A DNA stretch of 64,000 nucleotides from Bacillota bacterium. GTDB lineage: Bacteria; Bacillota; TC1. The notes under the pieces are model-generated. The model made no database searches and was not told where the DNA came from. It saw only the letters and a program-made list of their open reading frames with translations. A program made the translations under genes and the position numbers. This document shows, one piece after another, positions 1 through 11,809 of the stretch. Location: positions 51,623 through 115,622 of the forward strand of contig JAQUGR010000004.1 of assembly GCA_028683955.1 (NCBI GenBank). Reading direction: 5' to 3'. Within the stretch, counting starts at the first letter, position 1, and the number at the start of each line of letters is the position of its first letter.

Positions 1-3000
1 TTTTTTATATTCATCTAGTTTTATAGATATTTTTAATTTATCTACATGGTCGGTTTTATAATCTATCAAGATATATTTAGAATTTTCCATAAAATACAAA
101 TCAATTATACCTTGAACTAATATTTTATCCTCACCTACATAATCGTTACTTATTAGAGAAGGATTAACCATTAAATTAAATGGTTTCTCTTTTTCAAAAT
201 ATAATGATTTAGTAATTCTATTAAATATATTGCTGTTGAAAAATCCGAAAATCCCTCCAATATCAATCGTTTCTAATTCTTTGTGTGAAATAACTCCGTT
301 ATCTATCAAAGACATAATTTCTTTATTTAAACTTTCAATAGAATTAATTTTATTGAAATTTACTAATTCCATAATGAGATGGAAGAGTATACCTTTTTCA
401 GCACTTGATACTTCATTATTTTGTAAAAAGTCAGGTTTGATTTTAAGACTACTTTTCAACAGGTCTCTTGTTAAAGCTTTTTCAATAGAATTAATTTTTA
501 AAAAATCAGTAGCAGATAATTTTCTAGGTATTTGTACTAACAACCTATCCTTAAATTCTTCATCAACTAATTTATTATCTATGTTTAATACTTTTTCAAG
601 TTTATAACCATCATCGTTAATAATAACACTTTCTTTTAAAACTTCAAACTTACTTATGGCTGATTTTTCATTAAATATTATAGGTAAGATAAGGTCATAC
701 ATTGATTTAGCTTTTATTATACTATCAAAATTAAAGGATTTATATTTATCATACTTTTTGACAGAGCCTACAAGAAATAAATTATTCTTAGCTCTGGTCA
801 TTGCTACATATAAGAGGTTTAGCTTATCTTCTAAGTTTTCATAACTTAACGCTTTATTTATTATTTCATAATTCAATGTTTTAATTTTATTTTTATCATT
901 TGGAGTAAATATCTTTGTGCCTATTCCAAGTTTCTGGTGAAAATTAATCTGTTTAATCCCAGTATTTTTCCATACATCACCAAGTTTAACAAGAAATACA
1001 TTTTCATATTCCAATCCTTTACTTTTATGTATAGTTTGAATTTTTACAACATCATCTTCTTCTGAAGTCAAACTAGAACTTGGTAAACTAATATCATTTT
1101 TTTCAATGTGTTTAAAGTATTTTAAAAATCCACTTAAATGGCTATTATTTGTTTTTTCAAAATCAGAAATAAGTCTTAATAATTCTTTAATATTAAGACT
1201 TTCAATTTCATAATCGCTTTTTCTGAATAAAGTGAAATAATATTTTGATTCTAATAATAATAAAATAGTATAATCAGTTAAATTATGTTCATTTAATTTT
1301 ATTTTTAGTTCAGCAATATTTTCAAGAAATGATTTAATTTTAATCTTGATTTCTGATAATCCTTCATCTAAACCTAAGTAATTATTTAATGAATTGATTA
1401 ATAATTCACCTCTTTTTTTATATTTCCTGATAATTCCTAGTTCTTCTAACGTAAAATTGTATATCGGACTTTTTAAAACATTTATCAACGCCAAATCATT
1501 ATTGATATTGTTGATAATATCAAGATAATCTATAATAAAACCTACGCTTAAAGACTTTATAAAACCTGTATCAACTTCTCCATACAATGGAATTCCATAT
1601 TTATCAAAAATTTCTTTAAATGGATCAACAATATATTTTACGGAATTTGCTAAAATCGTGAAATCTTTATATGAACATTCATTATTATCAACCATATGAC
1701 GTATTTTATTAGCACATATTTCAGCCTCTTTACGTACTTTATCTCTTAAGTGAGTATTTTCTAAACTCTCTTCATAATCTTCTTCTTCATCCAAATATGT
1801 ATCATCATTTAAATCTATTATATGTGTTTGAATTTTAATATCGTTTTTTAAATCTGATCCATGAACCAATTGTGCATCTTCTTTATATTTTACAGGTGAA
1901 ATATACCCATCCATAAGGTGATTAAATAGACTATTTACACCATTAACTACACTATGACTAGATCTAAAATTTTTATTGAGGGTTAATGCTTCACTATTTA
2001 GCTCTTTTGTGTAAACATTTAGTTTACCTTGAAAGATACTTGAATCTGCTAATCTAAATCTATAAATACTCTGTTTTAAATCACCAACATAAAACATATT
2101 ATTTTCTCTAGCAATAAGATTGAAAATCCGTTCTTGCACACCATTTGTATCTTGGTATTCATCAATACAAATATATTGATAATATTGTCTATATATCTCA
2201 TTATATTCTGCTCTCTCTAATAAATTTAATGCAAAATGTTCAATGTCATTATAATCAAAAAGATTTATTTTTCTTTTTTCTATTATAAGTTCCTTATTAA
2301 ATCTTGATACTAAATCTATTAAATATAAATTATCCTCTTTAATAACTGCCTGTTCCTCTAACTTTGATTTCAAATCTATTGTTAATTCTTTAATTTTATC
2401 TTTTATATTATTTCTTGTTTCCTTAAAATTAATATGTTCTTCTCTTTGATTATTTTTTTTCACAATAGAAAGTCTTTTAAAATTGATACTACAATTTAGA
2501 AAAGCTGATAGACCTTCTTTCTCTAATTTATATAACATAGTCTGCCATTGTTCTAAATCATCTTCATAAGTTTGAGTATATTCATCTGCTCCAGCTGCAA
2601 TATATACCCCTTCTAAATCAAAATAATTAGTAATATTCTTCGTCTCTCTACCAATAATTATATTTTTATAATATTGACCTACAGGAGATTTTTCGAATTC
2701 CTCTACATTATCAATATAGGATGAGATGGACGACTGTAACCATTGGAATGGATCTGGGTTACTCTGGCTAAAATCATATACATCTATAATTGATTTCCTT
2801 AATTCTTCATCACTTTCAAGTTTTCCATATGTTTCTACCAAATTTATAAAATGTGAATTTCTATGTTTATATTCTTCTTCAAATATTCTATCAAGTACTT
2901 CTGCTTTTAATTCTATATTTTTTTTATCATCAATTATTTGAAACTTTAAATCTAAATCAAATTCATTAAAATGATTTTTCAATACTTGTAAGCAAAACGA

Positions 3001-3303
3001 GTCAATTGTTTTAATATCTGATGCATCCAGAAGATTCCTCTGCTTTTTCAAGTTTAAATCCTCAGGGTTATTTTCTATTTCATAATCAAGTTTTTTTTGC
3101 AATTTTTCTTTCATTTCAGATGCAGCTTTTCTTGTGAAAGTAATCATTAAAATATTACTTATATCAGTTTTACCTTCTTTAATAATTTGAAAAATGCGTT
3201 CAATAAGTACTGCAGTTTTTCCTGAACCTGCAGCAGCCGAAATTATTAAATTCTTGTTCCTAGTTTCAATTGCAAATTTTTGAGAATCAGTCCAGTTTTG
3301 CAT
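1..3303 (-). CDS. addA: AddA helicase-nuclease subunit, 3' end cut by the window edge
   Basis: ATP-dependent 3'-5' helicase and nuclease subunit of the AddAB double-strand-break resection complex. I translated the minus strand from ATG at 3303; about 1101 codons lie in the window without a stop. Visible superfamily 1 motifs in order: Walker A AAAGSGKT (residues 23-30), CIDEYQDT (Walker B), VGDLKQSIYRFR, NFRSS, IHKSKGLE, YVAMTRAK, and near the left edge the RecB-type nuclease motif LIDYKTD. The family is usually about 1150-1250 residues, so only roughly the last hundred are missing. A GAGGAG ribosome site about 10 bases before the ATG lies inside addB, whose last 17 bases overlap this gene, so the two are translationally coupled. 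Confidence 0.95.
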   Translation of the reverse strand, partial: MQNWTDSQKFAIETRNKNLIISAAAGSGKTAVLIERIFQIIKEGKTDISNILMITFTRKAASEMKEKLQKKLDYEIENNPEDLNLKKQRNLLDASDIKTIDSFCLQVLKNHFNEFDLDLKFQIIDDKKNIELKAEVLDRIFEEEYKHRNSHFINLVETYGKLESDEELRKSIIDVYDFSQSNPDPFQWLQSSISSYIDNVEEFEKSPVGQYYKNIIIGRETKNITNYFDLEGVYIAAGADEYTQTYEDDLEQWQTMLYKLEKEGLSAFLNCSINFKRLSIVKKNNQREEHINFKETRNNIKDKIKELTIDLKSKLEEQAVIKEDNLYLIDLVSRFNKELIIEKRKINLFDYNDIEHFALNLLERAEYNEIYRQYYQYICIDEYQDTNGVQERIFNLIARENNMFYVGDLKQSIYRFRLADSSIFQGKLNVYTKELNSEALTLNKNFRSSHSVVNGVNSLFNHLMDGYISPVKYKEDAQLVHGSDLKNDIKIQTHIIDLNDDTYLDEEEDYEESLENTHLRDKVRKEAEICANKIRHMVDNNECSYKDFTILANSVKYIVDPFKEIFDKYGIPLYGEVDTGFIKSLSVGFIIDYLDIINNINNDLALINVLKSPIYNFTLEELGIIRKYKKRGELLINSLNNYLGLDEGLSEIKIKIKSFLENIAELKIKLNEHNLTDYTILLLLESKYYFTLFRKSDYEIESLNIKELLRLISDFEKTNNSHLSGFLKYFKHIEKNDISLPSSSLTSEEDDVVKIQTIHKSKGLEYENVFLVKLGDVWKNTGIKQINFHQKLGIGTKIFTPNDKNKIKTLNYEIINKALSYENLEDKLNLLYVAMTRAKNNLFLVGSVKKYDKYKSFNFDSIIKAKSMYDLILPIIFNEKSAISKFEVLKESVIINDDGYKLEKVLNIDNKLVDEEFKDRLLVQIPRKLSATDFLKINSIEKALTRDLLKSSLKIKPDFLQNNEVSSAEKGILFHLIMELVNFNKINSIESLNKEIMSLIDNGVISHKELETIDIGGIFGFFNSNIFNRITKSLYFEKEKPFNLMVNPSLISNDYVGEDKILVQGIIDLYFMENSKYILIDYKTDHVDKLKISIKLDEYKK

Positions 3304-6300
3304 ATTTCTTATTTAACTCCTCAATAAAGTTATTTTTCCCATATTTACCATTCTCTAAAACTCTATTTTTATTTTTATTCTTACAAATTTTTAAATATTT
3401 ACAGTATTTACACCCTTTTTCGTCATTCTTATAATAATAAGGGTTAACTTTAAAATTACCATTGATTATATTTTTAGCATGATCTTTGATTTTATCTTCA
3501 GTAAATCTCTTTATCAAATCAAATTCCAAGTTGTTTATTATACTACTTTCTTTAAAATCATTTGGTAAAGAAAATTCCTGTTTTTCATCCTTTATAATTA
3601 GGCCAGTTAGTCTGTTTTTTTTGTACTCATCAATTAATTGGCTATATATTACTCCAGATGGTTGATACTTTTCACTTGATAATGCATTAAGATAAACAAA
3701 CAATTGGAACATAATTCCATCTCTAACTTTTCTATAATCGATTTTTTTTCCTCTAAGTTTATAATCAATAACTCTTAAATAATCCTTATTTATTGTATTA
3801 AGTATATCCACCCTGTCTACTTTACCTATTAAAAATATACTTTCTTTAGAATCTAAAAATAGTCTATATTCAGGAAATGTTTTTTCTGGACCAAATTCAA
3901 CTTCATAATAACTGGGCTTAAATTCTGAATTAATAATATCATTTCTTAAAGTATCAACTAATTTAATGCCTTCTTCTTTAATTTTATTTAATCTATAAGT
4001 AAATTGATAATTATCAAATTTTAAAAAGTTATTTTCTAAGTACTCTTTTTCAAAATGTTCTTCAATAATATTTTTAGGATTTTCTTTTTTTTCAAGATAC
4101 CAATTCTTTTCACCAATTTTTTCTAGTACGTGGTGGTATATATTACCAATATCCATCGGCTTTAATTCATACTCTAAATCTTCATTAGGATTAATACAGT
4201 ATTTTATAAAAAAACTATAAGGACATTTTCCATACTCTTCTAATTTGCTGATAGTAAAGAAGGGTTCTTTACTATCAAACAGAATTTTCTTGACTATATC
4301 ACTATCTATTTCGCCCTCAATTGTTTCATTTTTATTATATTGATATAAAGTATTTAGGAAATCTCCAAAATTAGAAAAGATATTTTTATACATTTTTTCT
4401 GAAATCTTAATCTCTTTTTTATTTTCTAGTTTTAAAAAATTCAATAAACTAATATTTTTCGAATAAAAGTATGAATCATCACTTAAAGCAGATTCTTGAG
4501 TTTTTGAAAGGTTAAAAACTTTTTTAATTACTCTTATTATATAAGCCGGTTTTAATCCTTCTCCTTTACTATCACTAAGACTATAGGTTATTATAAGATT
4601 TTTACTAGCCATAGATAAAGTAAAGTATAACTCCATATTCCTATTTAATTGTTTTGAAAGGTCATCTTTCTTCCAATTTAAAACCTTTTCTAAAATTATT
4701 GTTTCATCAAGAGGGAATAATGCCTCATGCGAAATTTTTTCTGGTAAATAACCTTCATTTGCACCTATTACAAAAACTATTTTTGCAGATTCCTTAAAAG
4801 CATCTTGACTGTTTATTACCATAACTTCATTATTATTTACTGGAAGTATACTAATAAATTCTCTTTCTAGACTATTTTTAAATAATTGTAGTAATTCATT
4901 ATTACTAATTGTATTTTCACCTAAGAAACTAACTAGTTGATCAAGTATTTCCAACAAGGTATTCCAAAACTGTGTATTAATATAAACATTCTTGAAATTT
5001 TCATTTTCTTTGTAAATTTCAATATTGGCAGAAAGTTTTTCATATATTTTAAAGTAAGAAATAATTTTATATATACTAATTATCTTTTCTCTTACTGTTG
5101 TACCATTTACTGTTTCCCTAATAAATTTAATTATATTGTAAACTTTTTCTCTTATTGTCTCGATTTCAGGATTATCGCTAAAAACTTTAGTCCACTTATA
5201 ATAATTAATGCCATTTTCATTAGCATATTTTTCTAATTTTTCGATTTCATCAATTTCGAAGTCCAAATAATTAGTTTTTAGTAATACTATTACATCCTCT
5301 GTTCTAATATCATCTAATAGTTGGATAATAGAAATTATAGCTCTTGCTATAGGATGATTGTGTATGTATAATTTTTCATCAATAAATAATGGTACTTCAT
5401 ATAGTTTTCTATATAATTTAAAATAGTTCCTATAATCATCTATATTATTACATACTATTTTTATATCACGGTAACTAATCCCTTGATCTGATAATCTAAT
5501 TATACTTTCAAAAATGTTTTTTACTTCTTCATCTATATTATTAAAACTTAAAATGGTCAAATCCTTAGTACTTTCAGGATATTTCACCATTTTATTATTG
5601 CTAATAATATTTTCTAAATGTTCTAGTTCTTTTGATTCAAAAAACTGATAATTTAATATTGTATTTTTAATATTAATATTTTTCGCTTTAGTAAAATCAT
5701 GTAAGTTTTTATATATATTTTGACCAAGTTGGTTAAATTCCGGATTATTAATATCAATATTGAGGCCTATAGTAAAAGTTTTAGCTGATATTATTAATTC
5801 TTTAATTATTTTCAATTGTTGATTTGAAAAGGTAAAAAAATCATCAATAAATACATGTGCTTTGTTAATACTATCTGATGCACTAATAGCTTCAATTAAT
5901 TTTAAATTAAAATTGATTTCATCAATATAACCGTCTTCTAAATATTCTTGATATTTATTGTTAATCATTTCTATCTCTTTTAATTTACTTTTTAAATCCT
6001 TATTTTCTATATTTTCATAATGATGAATAGGACTAAGGTCCACATCTCTCATATCACTTATTACTTTATTTATTTCTTCTAATGTACTTGCTTTAGCTTT
6101 TCTAAAGAATTTTAGTTCTGAATCAAGATCATTTATTGCCTTGTTAAGTATTAATAGTTGTCCTTGTTCATTTAAAAATATTTTTGTTCTTAAATCTGAA
6201 TTTTTAAGTAATAAATTTCCAAGTTTTTTAAAACTTATTACTTGAATATCTAATAACCCTTTATAATTTAAACTTGAAATTAATTTATTTTCTGTTTCCA

Positions 6301-6424
6301 GGGTTATTTGTTCAGGTACTAAAAAATAGCATATCTCCTTTGAGTCAATATGCTTTTTTAATATTTTGCTCATATATAGGCTTTTGCCACTTTTTCTATT
6401 ACCTAAAACAAATTCTACATTCAT
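3287..6424 (-). CDS. addB: AddB helicase-like/nuclease subunit
   Basis: Partner of AddA in the recombination nuclease that processes DNA ends and recognises Chi. Length 1045 residues, a little short of the usual ~1150 for clostridial AddB. The N-terminus carries a Walker A GNRKSGKS (residues 8-15). The C-terminal third has the nuclease domain: LIGKVDRVD followed by VIDYKLRGKK. It also has the iron-sulfur cysteines: one in EYGKCPYSFF before the nuclease and three in KGCKYCKYLKIC near the end, the AddB 4Fe-4S staple. It follows the DprA-like gene by 10 bases and overlaps addA by 17, so all three form one transcription unit. Confidence 0.95.
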   Translation of the reverse strand: MNVEFVLGNRKSGKSLYMSKILKKHIDSKEICYFLVPEQITLETENKLISSLNYKGLLDIQVISFKKLGNLLLKNSDLRTKIFLNEQGQLLILNKAINDLDSELKFFRKAKASTLEEINKVISDMRDVDLSPIHHYENIENKDLKSKLKEIEMINNKYQEYLEDGYIDEINFNLKLIEAISASDSINKAHVFIDDFFTFSNQQLKIIKELIISAKTFTIGLNIDINNPEFNQLGQNIYKNLHDFTKAKNINIKNTILNYQFFESKELEHLENIISNNKMVKYPESTKDLTILSFNNIDEEVKNIFESIIRLSDQGISYRDIKIVCNNIDDYRNYFKLYRKLYEVPLFIDEKLYIHNHPIARAIISIIQLLDDIRTEDVIVLLKTNYLDFEIDEIEKLEKYANENGINYYKWTKVFSDNPEIETIREKVYNIIKFIRETVNGTTVREKIISIYKIISYFKIYEKLSANIEIYKENENFKNVYINTQFWNTLLEILDQLVSFLGENTISNNELLQLFKNSLEREFISILPVNNNEVMVINSQDAFKESAKIVFVIGANEGYLPEKISHEALFPLDETIILEKVLNWKKDDLSKQLNRNMELYFTLSMASKNLIITYSLSDSKGEGLKPAYIIRVIKKVFNLSKTQESALSDDSYFYSKNISLLNFLKLENKKEIKISEKMYKNIFSNFGDFLNTLYQYNKNETIEGEIDSDIVKKILFDSKEPFFTISKLEEYGKCPYSFFIKYCINPNEDLEYELKPMDIGNIYHHVLEKIGEKNWYLEKKENPKNIIEEHFEKEYLENNFLKFDNYQFTYRLNKIKEEGIKLVDTLRNDIINSEFKPSYYEVEFGPEKTFPEYRLFLDSKESIFLIGKVDRVDILNTINKDYLRVIDYKLRGKKIDYRKVRDGIMFQLFVYLNALSSEKYQPSGVIYSQLIDEYKKNRLTGLIIKDEKQEFSLPNDFKESSIINNLEFDLIKRFTEDKIKDHAKNIINGNFKVNPYYYKNDEKGCKYCKYLKICKNKNKNRVLENGKYGKNNFIEELNKKYAKLD

Positions 6425-6434
6425 CTAAAACCTA

Positions 6435-7562
6435 CTAACTTAAGACAATTTTTATTTGTCTTATAAAATCATCATAGTCTCTATATAAAATAATGCCTTT
6501 CTTATTAATATATTTCTCTAACCACTTATTATTAGAGTCAATTTTATAAGGATAAGGCATAAAAATTACTCTCCCTTGTTTTAATGAATATTCTATCTGC
6601 TTATAATTGCCTTCTTGATATTTCTTATCTACCACAACAGTAAATTGAGATATTCCACTTAAAGTAATAGCTCTTATAGGAAACTGCCATCTTTTTCCTG
6701 GTGATGAAGGACAGTATTGGGATATAACCAGACCATCTCTGGCCATATCTTTTTGTAATTGTTCATTTTCTTTTGGATAAGCCTTATTAAGCGGTGTTCC
6801 GAGTACACCAATAGATGGCATTCTATTATTAACAACTGTATTTAAAACAACTGTATCAATTCCTTTAGCCAGGCCTGATGCTATTATATATCCCTTTTCC
6901 GCTAAAAATTTTGTTATTTTATATGCTAAATCTTGTTCTTCAAATATTGGTTCTTTAGAACCTATAATTGAAACTATTGGTTTATTTAACAACTCTCTGT
7001 GCCCTCTTAAAAAGAGGAAAGGAGGAGGTCCTTCTATGCGTTTTAACTCAAAAGGATAATATTCATCATTAATGCCAATAATATGATCAGTTGCTAAAAG
7101 CTTTTCAAATCCCCTTAAAACACTTTCATATCGAGATAAGAACTCCTCGTTAGTAACACCTAAATATCCAGCAACCAAATCCATCTTATAAAATAAAGGC
7201 TTGTTAAAATCAACTTTTTCCTTTAATTCATTATAAGCTGGAGCTGTTTTTTTATAAGCATAATTAAAATAGCTTTGTATGGCGAAATAATTTATAGCTT
7301 CCTGAATTGAATCCTTATTGTTTTTTAACAATTCAACATTTCTAGGTGCTTGTATTTCTTTGCCTATACTATTACCACTATAACGTCTTTCTTCTAAATC
7401 TCTTTTCAAAAATAGTGTTCCTGATGGGTTCATTTTAACAGGAATAATGTCACCTTTGTGCACTAACTTATTAAGCCTTTGTACACTAATTCCTAGAAAT
7501 TCTGCAGCTTCTTTTGCAAACATTATTTCTTCGGCAATTATACTTTTTAATTTATCATCCAT
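6435..7562 (-). CDS. HTH plus DprA/Smf-like Rossmann protein
   Basis: A 375-residue protein with two parts. Residues ~12-60 look like a MerR/excisionase-type helix-turn-helix (FAKEAAEFLGISVQRLNKLV, then a small wing and FLKRDLEERRY). Residues ~180-350 are a DprA/Smf-type Rossmann fold with IIGSKEP, IASGLAKGID, IGVLGTPLNKAYPKEN and a region matching the FPxRNR segment of DprA but reading FPIRAIT. The canonical dprA is elsewhere (49836-50621), so this is a divergent paralogue. I chose ATG at 7562 because GGAGG lies 5 bases upstream; a GTG nine codons earlier has no ribosome site. The 10-base gap to addB suggests a role in DNA-end processing or its control, which is inference. Confidence 0.75.
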   Translation of the reverse strand: MDDKLKSIIAEEIMFAKEAAEFLGISVQRLNKLVHKGDIIPVKMNPSGTLFLKRDLEERRYSGNSIGKEIQAPRNVELLKNNKDSIQEAINYFAIQSYFNYAYKKTAPAYNELKEKVDFNKPLFYKMDLVAGYLGVTNEEFLSRYESVLRGFEKLLATDHIIGINDEYYPFELKRIEGPPPFLFLRGHRELLNKPIVSIIGSKEPIFEEQDLAYKITKFLAEKGYIIASGLAKGIDTVVLNTVVNNRMPSIGVLGTPLNKAYPKENEQLQKDMARDGLVISQYCPSSPGKRWQFPIRAITLSGISQFTVVVDKKYQEGNYKQIEYSLKQGRVIFMPYPYKIDSNNKWLEKYINKKGIILYRDYDDFIRQIKIVLS

Positions 7563-7627
7563 AATAACCTCCAAAATGACCTTTAACACTATTTTATATC
7601 AATGGTTTAAAAACTTCAATAACTTGA

Positions 7628-8086
7628 TTACATACTATGTCTATTATCTTTCATTGCTCTCTCAATTTGTCTTTGAGCTTCTTTTTTTGCTAATGTATCT
7701 CTTTTATCATAAAGTTTTTTACCTTTAACTAATGCGATTTCAACTTTAACTTTACCATTATCATTTATATAAAAAGATATTGGCACTAAAGTTAAGCCTT
7801 CTTCTTTTATTTTACCTATTAGTCTCATGATTTCCTTTTTATGCATTAAGATTTTTCTACTTCTTAATGGATCATGATTATGTATATTGCCTTCTTCAAA
7901 GGGACTGATATGTACTCCATCAAGAAATAGTTCACCGTTTCTAATAGTACCAAAGCTATCTTTTAGATTTAATCTTCTTTTCCTAAGAGACTTCATTTCA
8001 GTTCCTGTTAGTACAATTCCTGCTTCAAATTTTTCAATAATAAAATAATCATGATAAGCTTTTCTATTTTCAGCGAGTTTAATCAA
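7628..8086 (-). CDS. smpB: SsrA-binding protein SmpB
   Basis: Binds tmRNA and delivers it to stalled ribosomes for trans-translation. The 152-residue sequence shows the family features: [14 protein letters not shown] at the start, [13 protein letters not shown], the [14 protein letters not shown] segment, [11 protein letters not shown] and the basic tail [24 protein letters not shown] chose TTG at 8086, which has AGGAAGG 8 bases upstream and gives the normal N-terminus; a GTG three codons earlier falls in the ribosome site. It overlaps the end of rnr by 8 bases, the usual Firmicute rnr-smpB pairing. The tmRNA gene, often next to smpB, is not seen in this window. Confidence 0.95.
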   Translation of the reverse strand: MIKLAENRKAYHDYFIIEKFEAGIVLTGTEMKSLRKRRLNLKDSFGTIRNGELFLDGVHISPFEEGNIHNHDPLRSRKILMHKKEIMRLIGKIKEEGLTLVPISFYINDNGKVKVEIALVKGKKLYDKRDTLAKKEAQRQIERAMKDNRHSM

Positions 8087-10205
8087 CAGTATCACCTTCC
8101 TCTAGATTGAAGTCTAAATGACCTAATAATATATCAGCTTTTACAAGTTTAACCTGTATTTGATCACCTATTTTAAACCTAACTTTATTACCACCATCTC
8201 TAACAACCATTTCCTTTTCGAAAAATGTATGATAACCCTTTAATGAATTAAATGGTAAAAATCCTTCAGTTAAATTTTCCAACTCAATAAAAAGACCACT
8301 ATTTATCATACCTGATACTTTACCTTTAAATATTTCTCCCACAAAGGACTTCATATACTCAACGCTTTTAATTTTATCAACTTCTCTTTCAGCACTTTCA
8401 GCTATTATTTCTCTTTCACTTGACTGGACTGCTGACTGATAAGCTTTTAAATTAATTTTTGATTTTTCATTTTCACTAGGTAAATTATCTTTCATGTATC
8501 TTTTTAAAATTCTATGAACTTCTAGGTCTGGATATCTTCTAATTGGTGAAGTAAAATGACAATAATATACAACCCAAAGTCCAAAGTGACCTATTGGTTT
8601 AATATCATACCTTGCATGACTCATAGATCTTAAAAGTAAATTCATTAACATATCTTTCATAGGATGATTTTCTAGTTTTTCAATTACTTCCTGGTACTGT
8701 TTTGAATATATTTTCCCATTACTATCTAGTTTTAATTTAAAGCCAAATGGGGCAGCAACTGTATTAAAATTATTAATGCCTTCAAGTGGCGGTTCTTCAT
8801 GAACTCTATAAATACATGGTGCAGTTAACCAAAATAAATGTTCTGCAACTGTCTCATTTGCTAGTAGCATAAATTCTTCAATAATCGATTCAGCTTGATT
8901 TCTAACTCTTTTAGCTAATTCTATCGCTTTCCCCTTTTCATCTACAAAAATTTTTAATTCTGGGAAATCAAAGAATATCGCTCCTCTGCTAGCTCTCATT
9001 TTTGTTAATATATCTGCCAAATCAGCCATTAAATCGAAGAAGGAAAATAAATCAGAGTATTCTTTAATTTCTTCAATATTAGTATCAGCTTGATTTCGCT
9101 TAAGAATCTTAGTTACTTTGGTATAGGTCATCCTACTATTAACTTTTATTACAGAAGGAAAAATTTCGTAACTTACAACTTTGCCTTTTCCATCAATTTC
9201 CATCATTGCTGTCATTGCTAATCTATCTTTATCTTGTTGTAAACTGCATATGCCATTAGATAAATCAACCGGTAACATTGGCAGTACCCTATCTGGGAAG
9301 TATATGCTTGTAGCTCGTTTATAGGCTTCCTGGTCTATTGTATCTTTAACACTCACATAATGGCTTACATCAGCAATATGAACTCCTAACCTATAACCTG
9401 ATTCTGTTTTTTCAATAGATACCGCATCATCAAAATCTCTTGCATCTTCTCCATCAATAGTTACCATTAACAAGTCTCTTAAATCTCGTCTTGATGTAAT
9501 TTCATCACTACTTACTTCATGTGCTGCATTAGTAGCTGCTTCCAAAACTTCTTTTGGGAATTCCTTTGGAAGATTGTATTTTATCATTACTTCTTCAATT
9601 GCCATGTCTGCTTCATCTAAATCACTTGCAAAACCAATGATATCAACTAGTCCAAAGTTATTATTATCAGGATAACTAACTATTTTACAAAAAACTCTTG
9701 CACCTTTAGATAGTTCAACGCTTTGGGCTCTATACTTACCAAATATTTTATTATCTATTGGAATTATAGTTATTTCCCCTTTATAAAATGTTGCTTCACC
9801 CACAAAACTCTTAGTGCCTCTACTAATTATTCTTTCCACTTTAGCTTCTTTATTTTTACCACCTGTTTTTGCAACTAACTTAGCTAAAACAATATCATTA
9901 TTTTGAGCATCTTTAAGACTATTATGAGGTATGAAAAATTCTGCTTTGGTTGCAGTTTCTTGAAAAAACCCAAAACCTTTTTCATTAGTACTAATTTTTC
10001 CTAGCATAATGCCTTTATCTTTTATTGATATAAATCTACCTTTCTTAGTAGTGTAAACTAACCCAGATGCAATTAATGATTCTAAGACTGTTTCAAATAT
10101 AGGTTTATCTTCATTTGAGATATCCCATTTATCTACCATTTCAGCAAAATTCATAGGCTTATAATCACTACTATTTATTTTTTCTAATATATATTCTTTA
10201 TCCAT
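8079..10205 (-). CDS. rnr: Ribonuclease R
   Basis: 3'-5' exoribonuclease that degrades structured RNA and takes part in mRNA decay and trans-translation quality control. 708 residues: an N-terminal winged-helix/cold-shock region (about 1-210; [14 protein letters not shown]), the RNB catalytic domain (about 230-570) with the metal-binding segment [13 protein letters not shown] and the later [16 protein letters not shown], and a C-terminal S1 domain (about 625-700; [16 protein letters not shown]). ATG at 10205 has an AAGGAGA site 5 bases upstream. An intrinsic terminator ends about 15 bases before that site, so expression depends either on read-through from eno-secG or on a promoter inside secG. 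Confidence 0.96.
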   Translation of the reverse strand: MDKEYILEKINSSDYKPMNFAEMVDKWDISNEDKPIFETVLESLIASGLVYTTKKGRFISIKDKGIMLGKISTNEKGFGFFQETATKAEFFIPHNSLKDAQNNDIVLAKLVAKTGGKNKEAKVERIISRGTKSFVGEATFYKGEITIIPIDNKIFGKYRAQSVELSKGARVFCKIVSYPDNNNFGLVDIIGFASDLDEADMAIEEVMIKYNLPKEFPKEVLEAATNAAHEVSSDEITSRRDLRDLLMVTIDGEDARDFDDAVSIEKTESGYRLGVHIADVSHYVSVKDTIDQEAYKRATSIYFPDRVLPMLPVDLSNGICSLQQDKDRLAMTAMMEIDGKGKVVSYEIFPSVIKVNSRMTYTKVTKILKRNQADTNIEEIKEYSDLFSFFDLMADLADILTKMRASRGAIFFDFPELKIFVDEKGKAIELAKRVRNQAESIIEEFMLLANETVAEHLFWLTAPCIYRVHEEPPLEGINNFNTVAAPFGFKLKLDSNGKIYSKQYQEVIEKLENHPMKDMLMNLLLRSMSHARYDIKPIGHFGLWVVYYCHFTSPIRRYPDLEVHRILKRYMKDNLPSENEKSKINLKAYQSAVQSSEREIIAESAEREVDKIKSVEYMKSFVGEIFKGKVSGMINSGLFIELENLTEGFLPFNSLKGYHTFFEKEMVVRDGGNKVRFKIGDQIQVKLVKADILLGHLDFNLEEGDTVD

Positions 10206-10220
10206 AAGTTCTCCTTTTTA

Positions 10221-10251
10221 AAAAAAGCTATTGCAAGGCAATAGCTTTTTT
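10221..10251 (-). terminator. Intrinsic terminator between secG and rnr
   Basis: Stem GCTATTGC / GCAATAGC with a 3-base loop, followed by TTTTTT on the minus strand. It lies 12 bases after the secG stop and immediately before the rnr ribosome site, leaving no room for a separate rnr promoter downstream of it. Confidence 0.8.
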
Positions 10252-10262
10252 ATATCATTTAA

Positions 10263-10484
10263 TTAACTAATTATGGCTAATACTAAGGTTAATATTATAA
10301 ATAACACTGATAAAACTATTGTTATATTTTTTAAAAGTTCCTCGGTCTTATTTTTACCATATCGATTATCTCCTAAAGCTGGAGCCTCACCTTGAAATCC
10401 ATCTGTTTTACTTGGCTGTACTAATACCACTCCAATCAATAAAACTGAAATCACACCTATTACTATAGATAGAAATATTTCCAT
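10263..10484 (-). CDS. secG: Protein-export membrane protein SecG
   Basis: Small accessory subunit of the SecYEG translocon. The 73-residue product has the family layout: first transmembrane helix (~4-24, FLSIVIGVISVLLIGVVLVQ), a cytoplasmic loop with the SecG signature region (QPSKTDGFQG, then ALGDNRYGKNKTEE), and a second helix (~52-72). ATG at 10484 follows a purine-rich site just after the eno stop. The eno-secG-rnr-smpB order is a standard Firmicute arrangement. Confidence 0.93.
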   Translation of the reverse strand: MEIFLSIVIGVISVLLIGVVLVQPSKTDGFQGEAPALGDNRYGKNKTEELLKNITIVLSVLFIILTLVLAIIS

Positions 10485-10494
10485 ATTATGCCTC

Positions 10495-11793
<1,299 letters not shown>

Positions 11794-11809
11794 TTATTTC
11801 CTCCTTAAA

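Noticed and set aside
230..2941. Plus-strand frames of 62-125 codons at the left edge.
   Set aside because: They are antisense to addA, whose minus-strand translation has all helicase motifs.
1..3303. A 3.3-kb apparently gene-free stretch at the left edge.
   Set aside because: Translation of the minus strand gives a continuous AddA frame running off the edge, so the stretch is coding.
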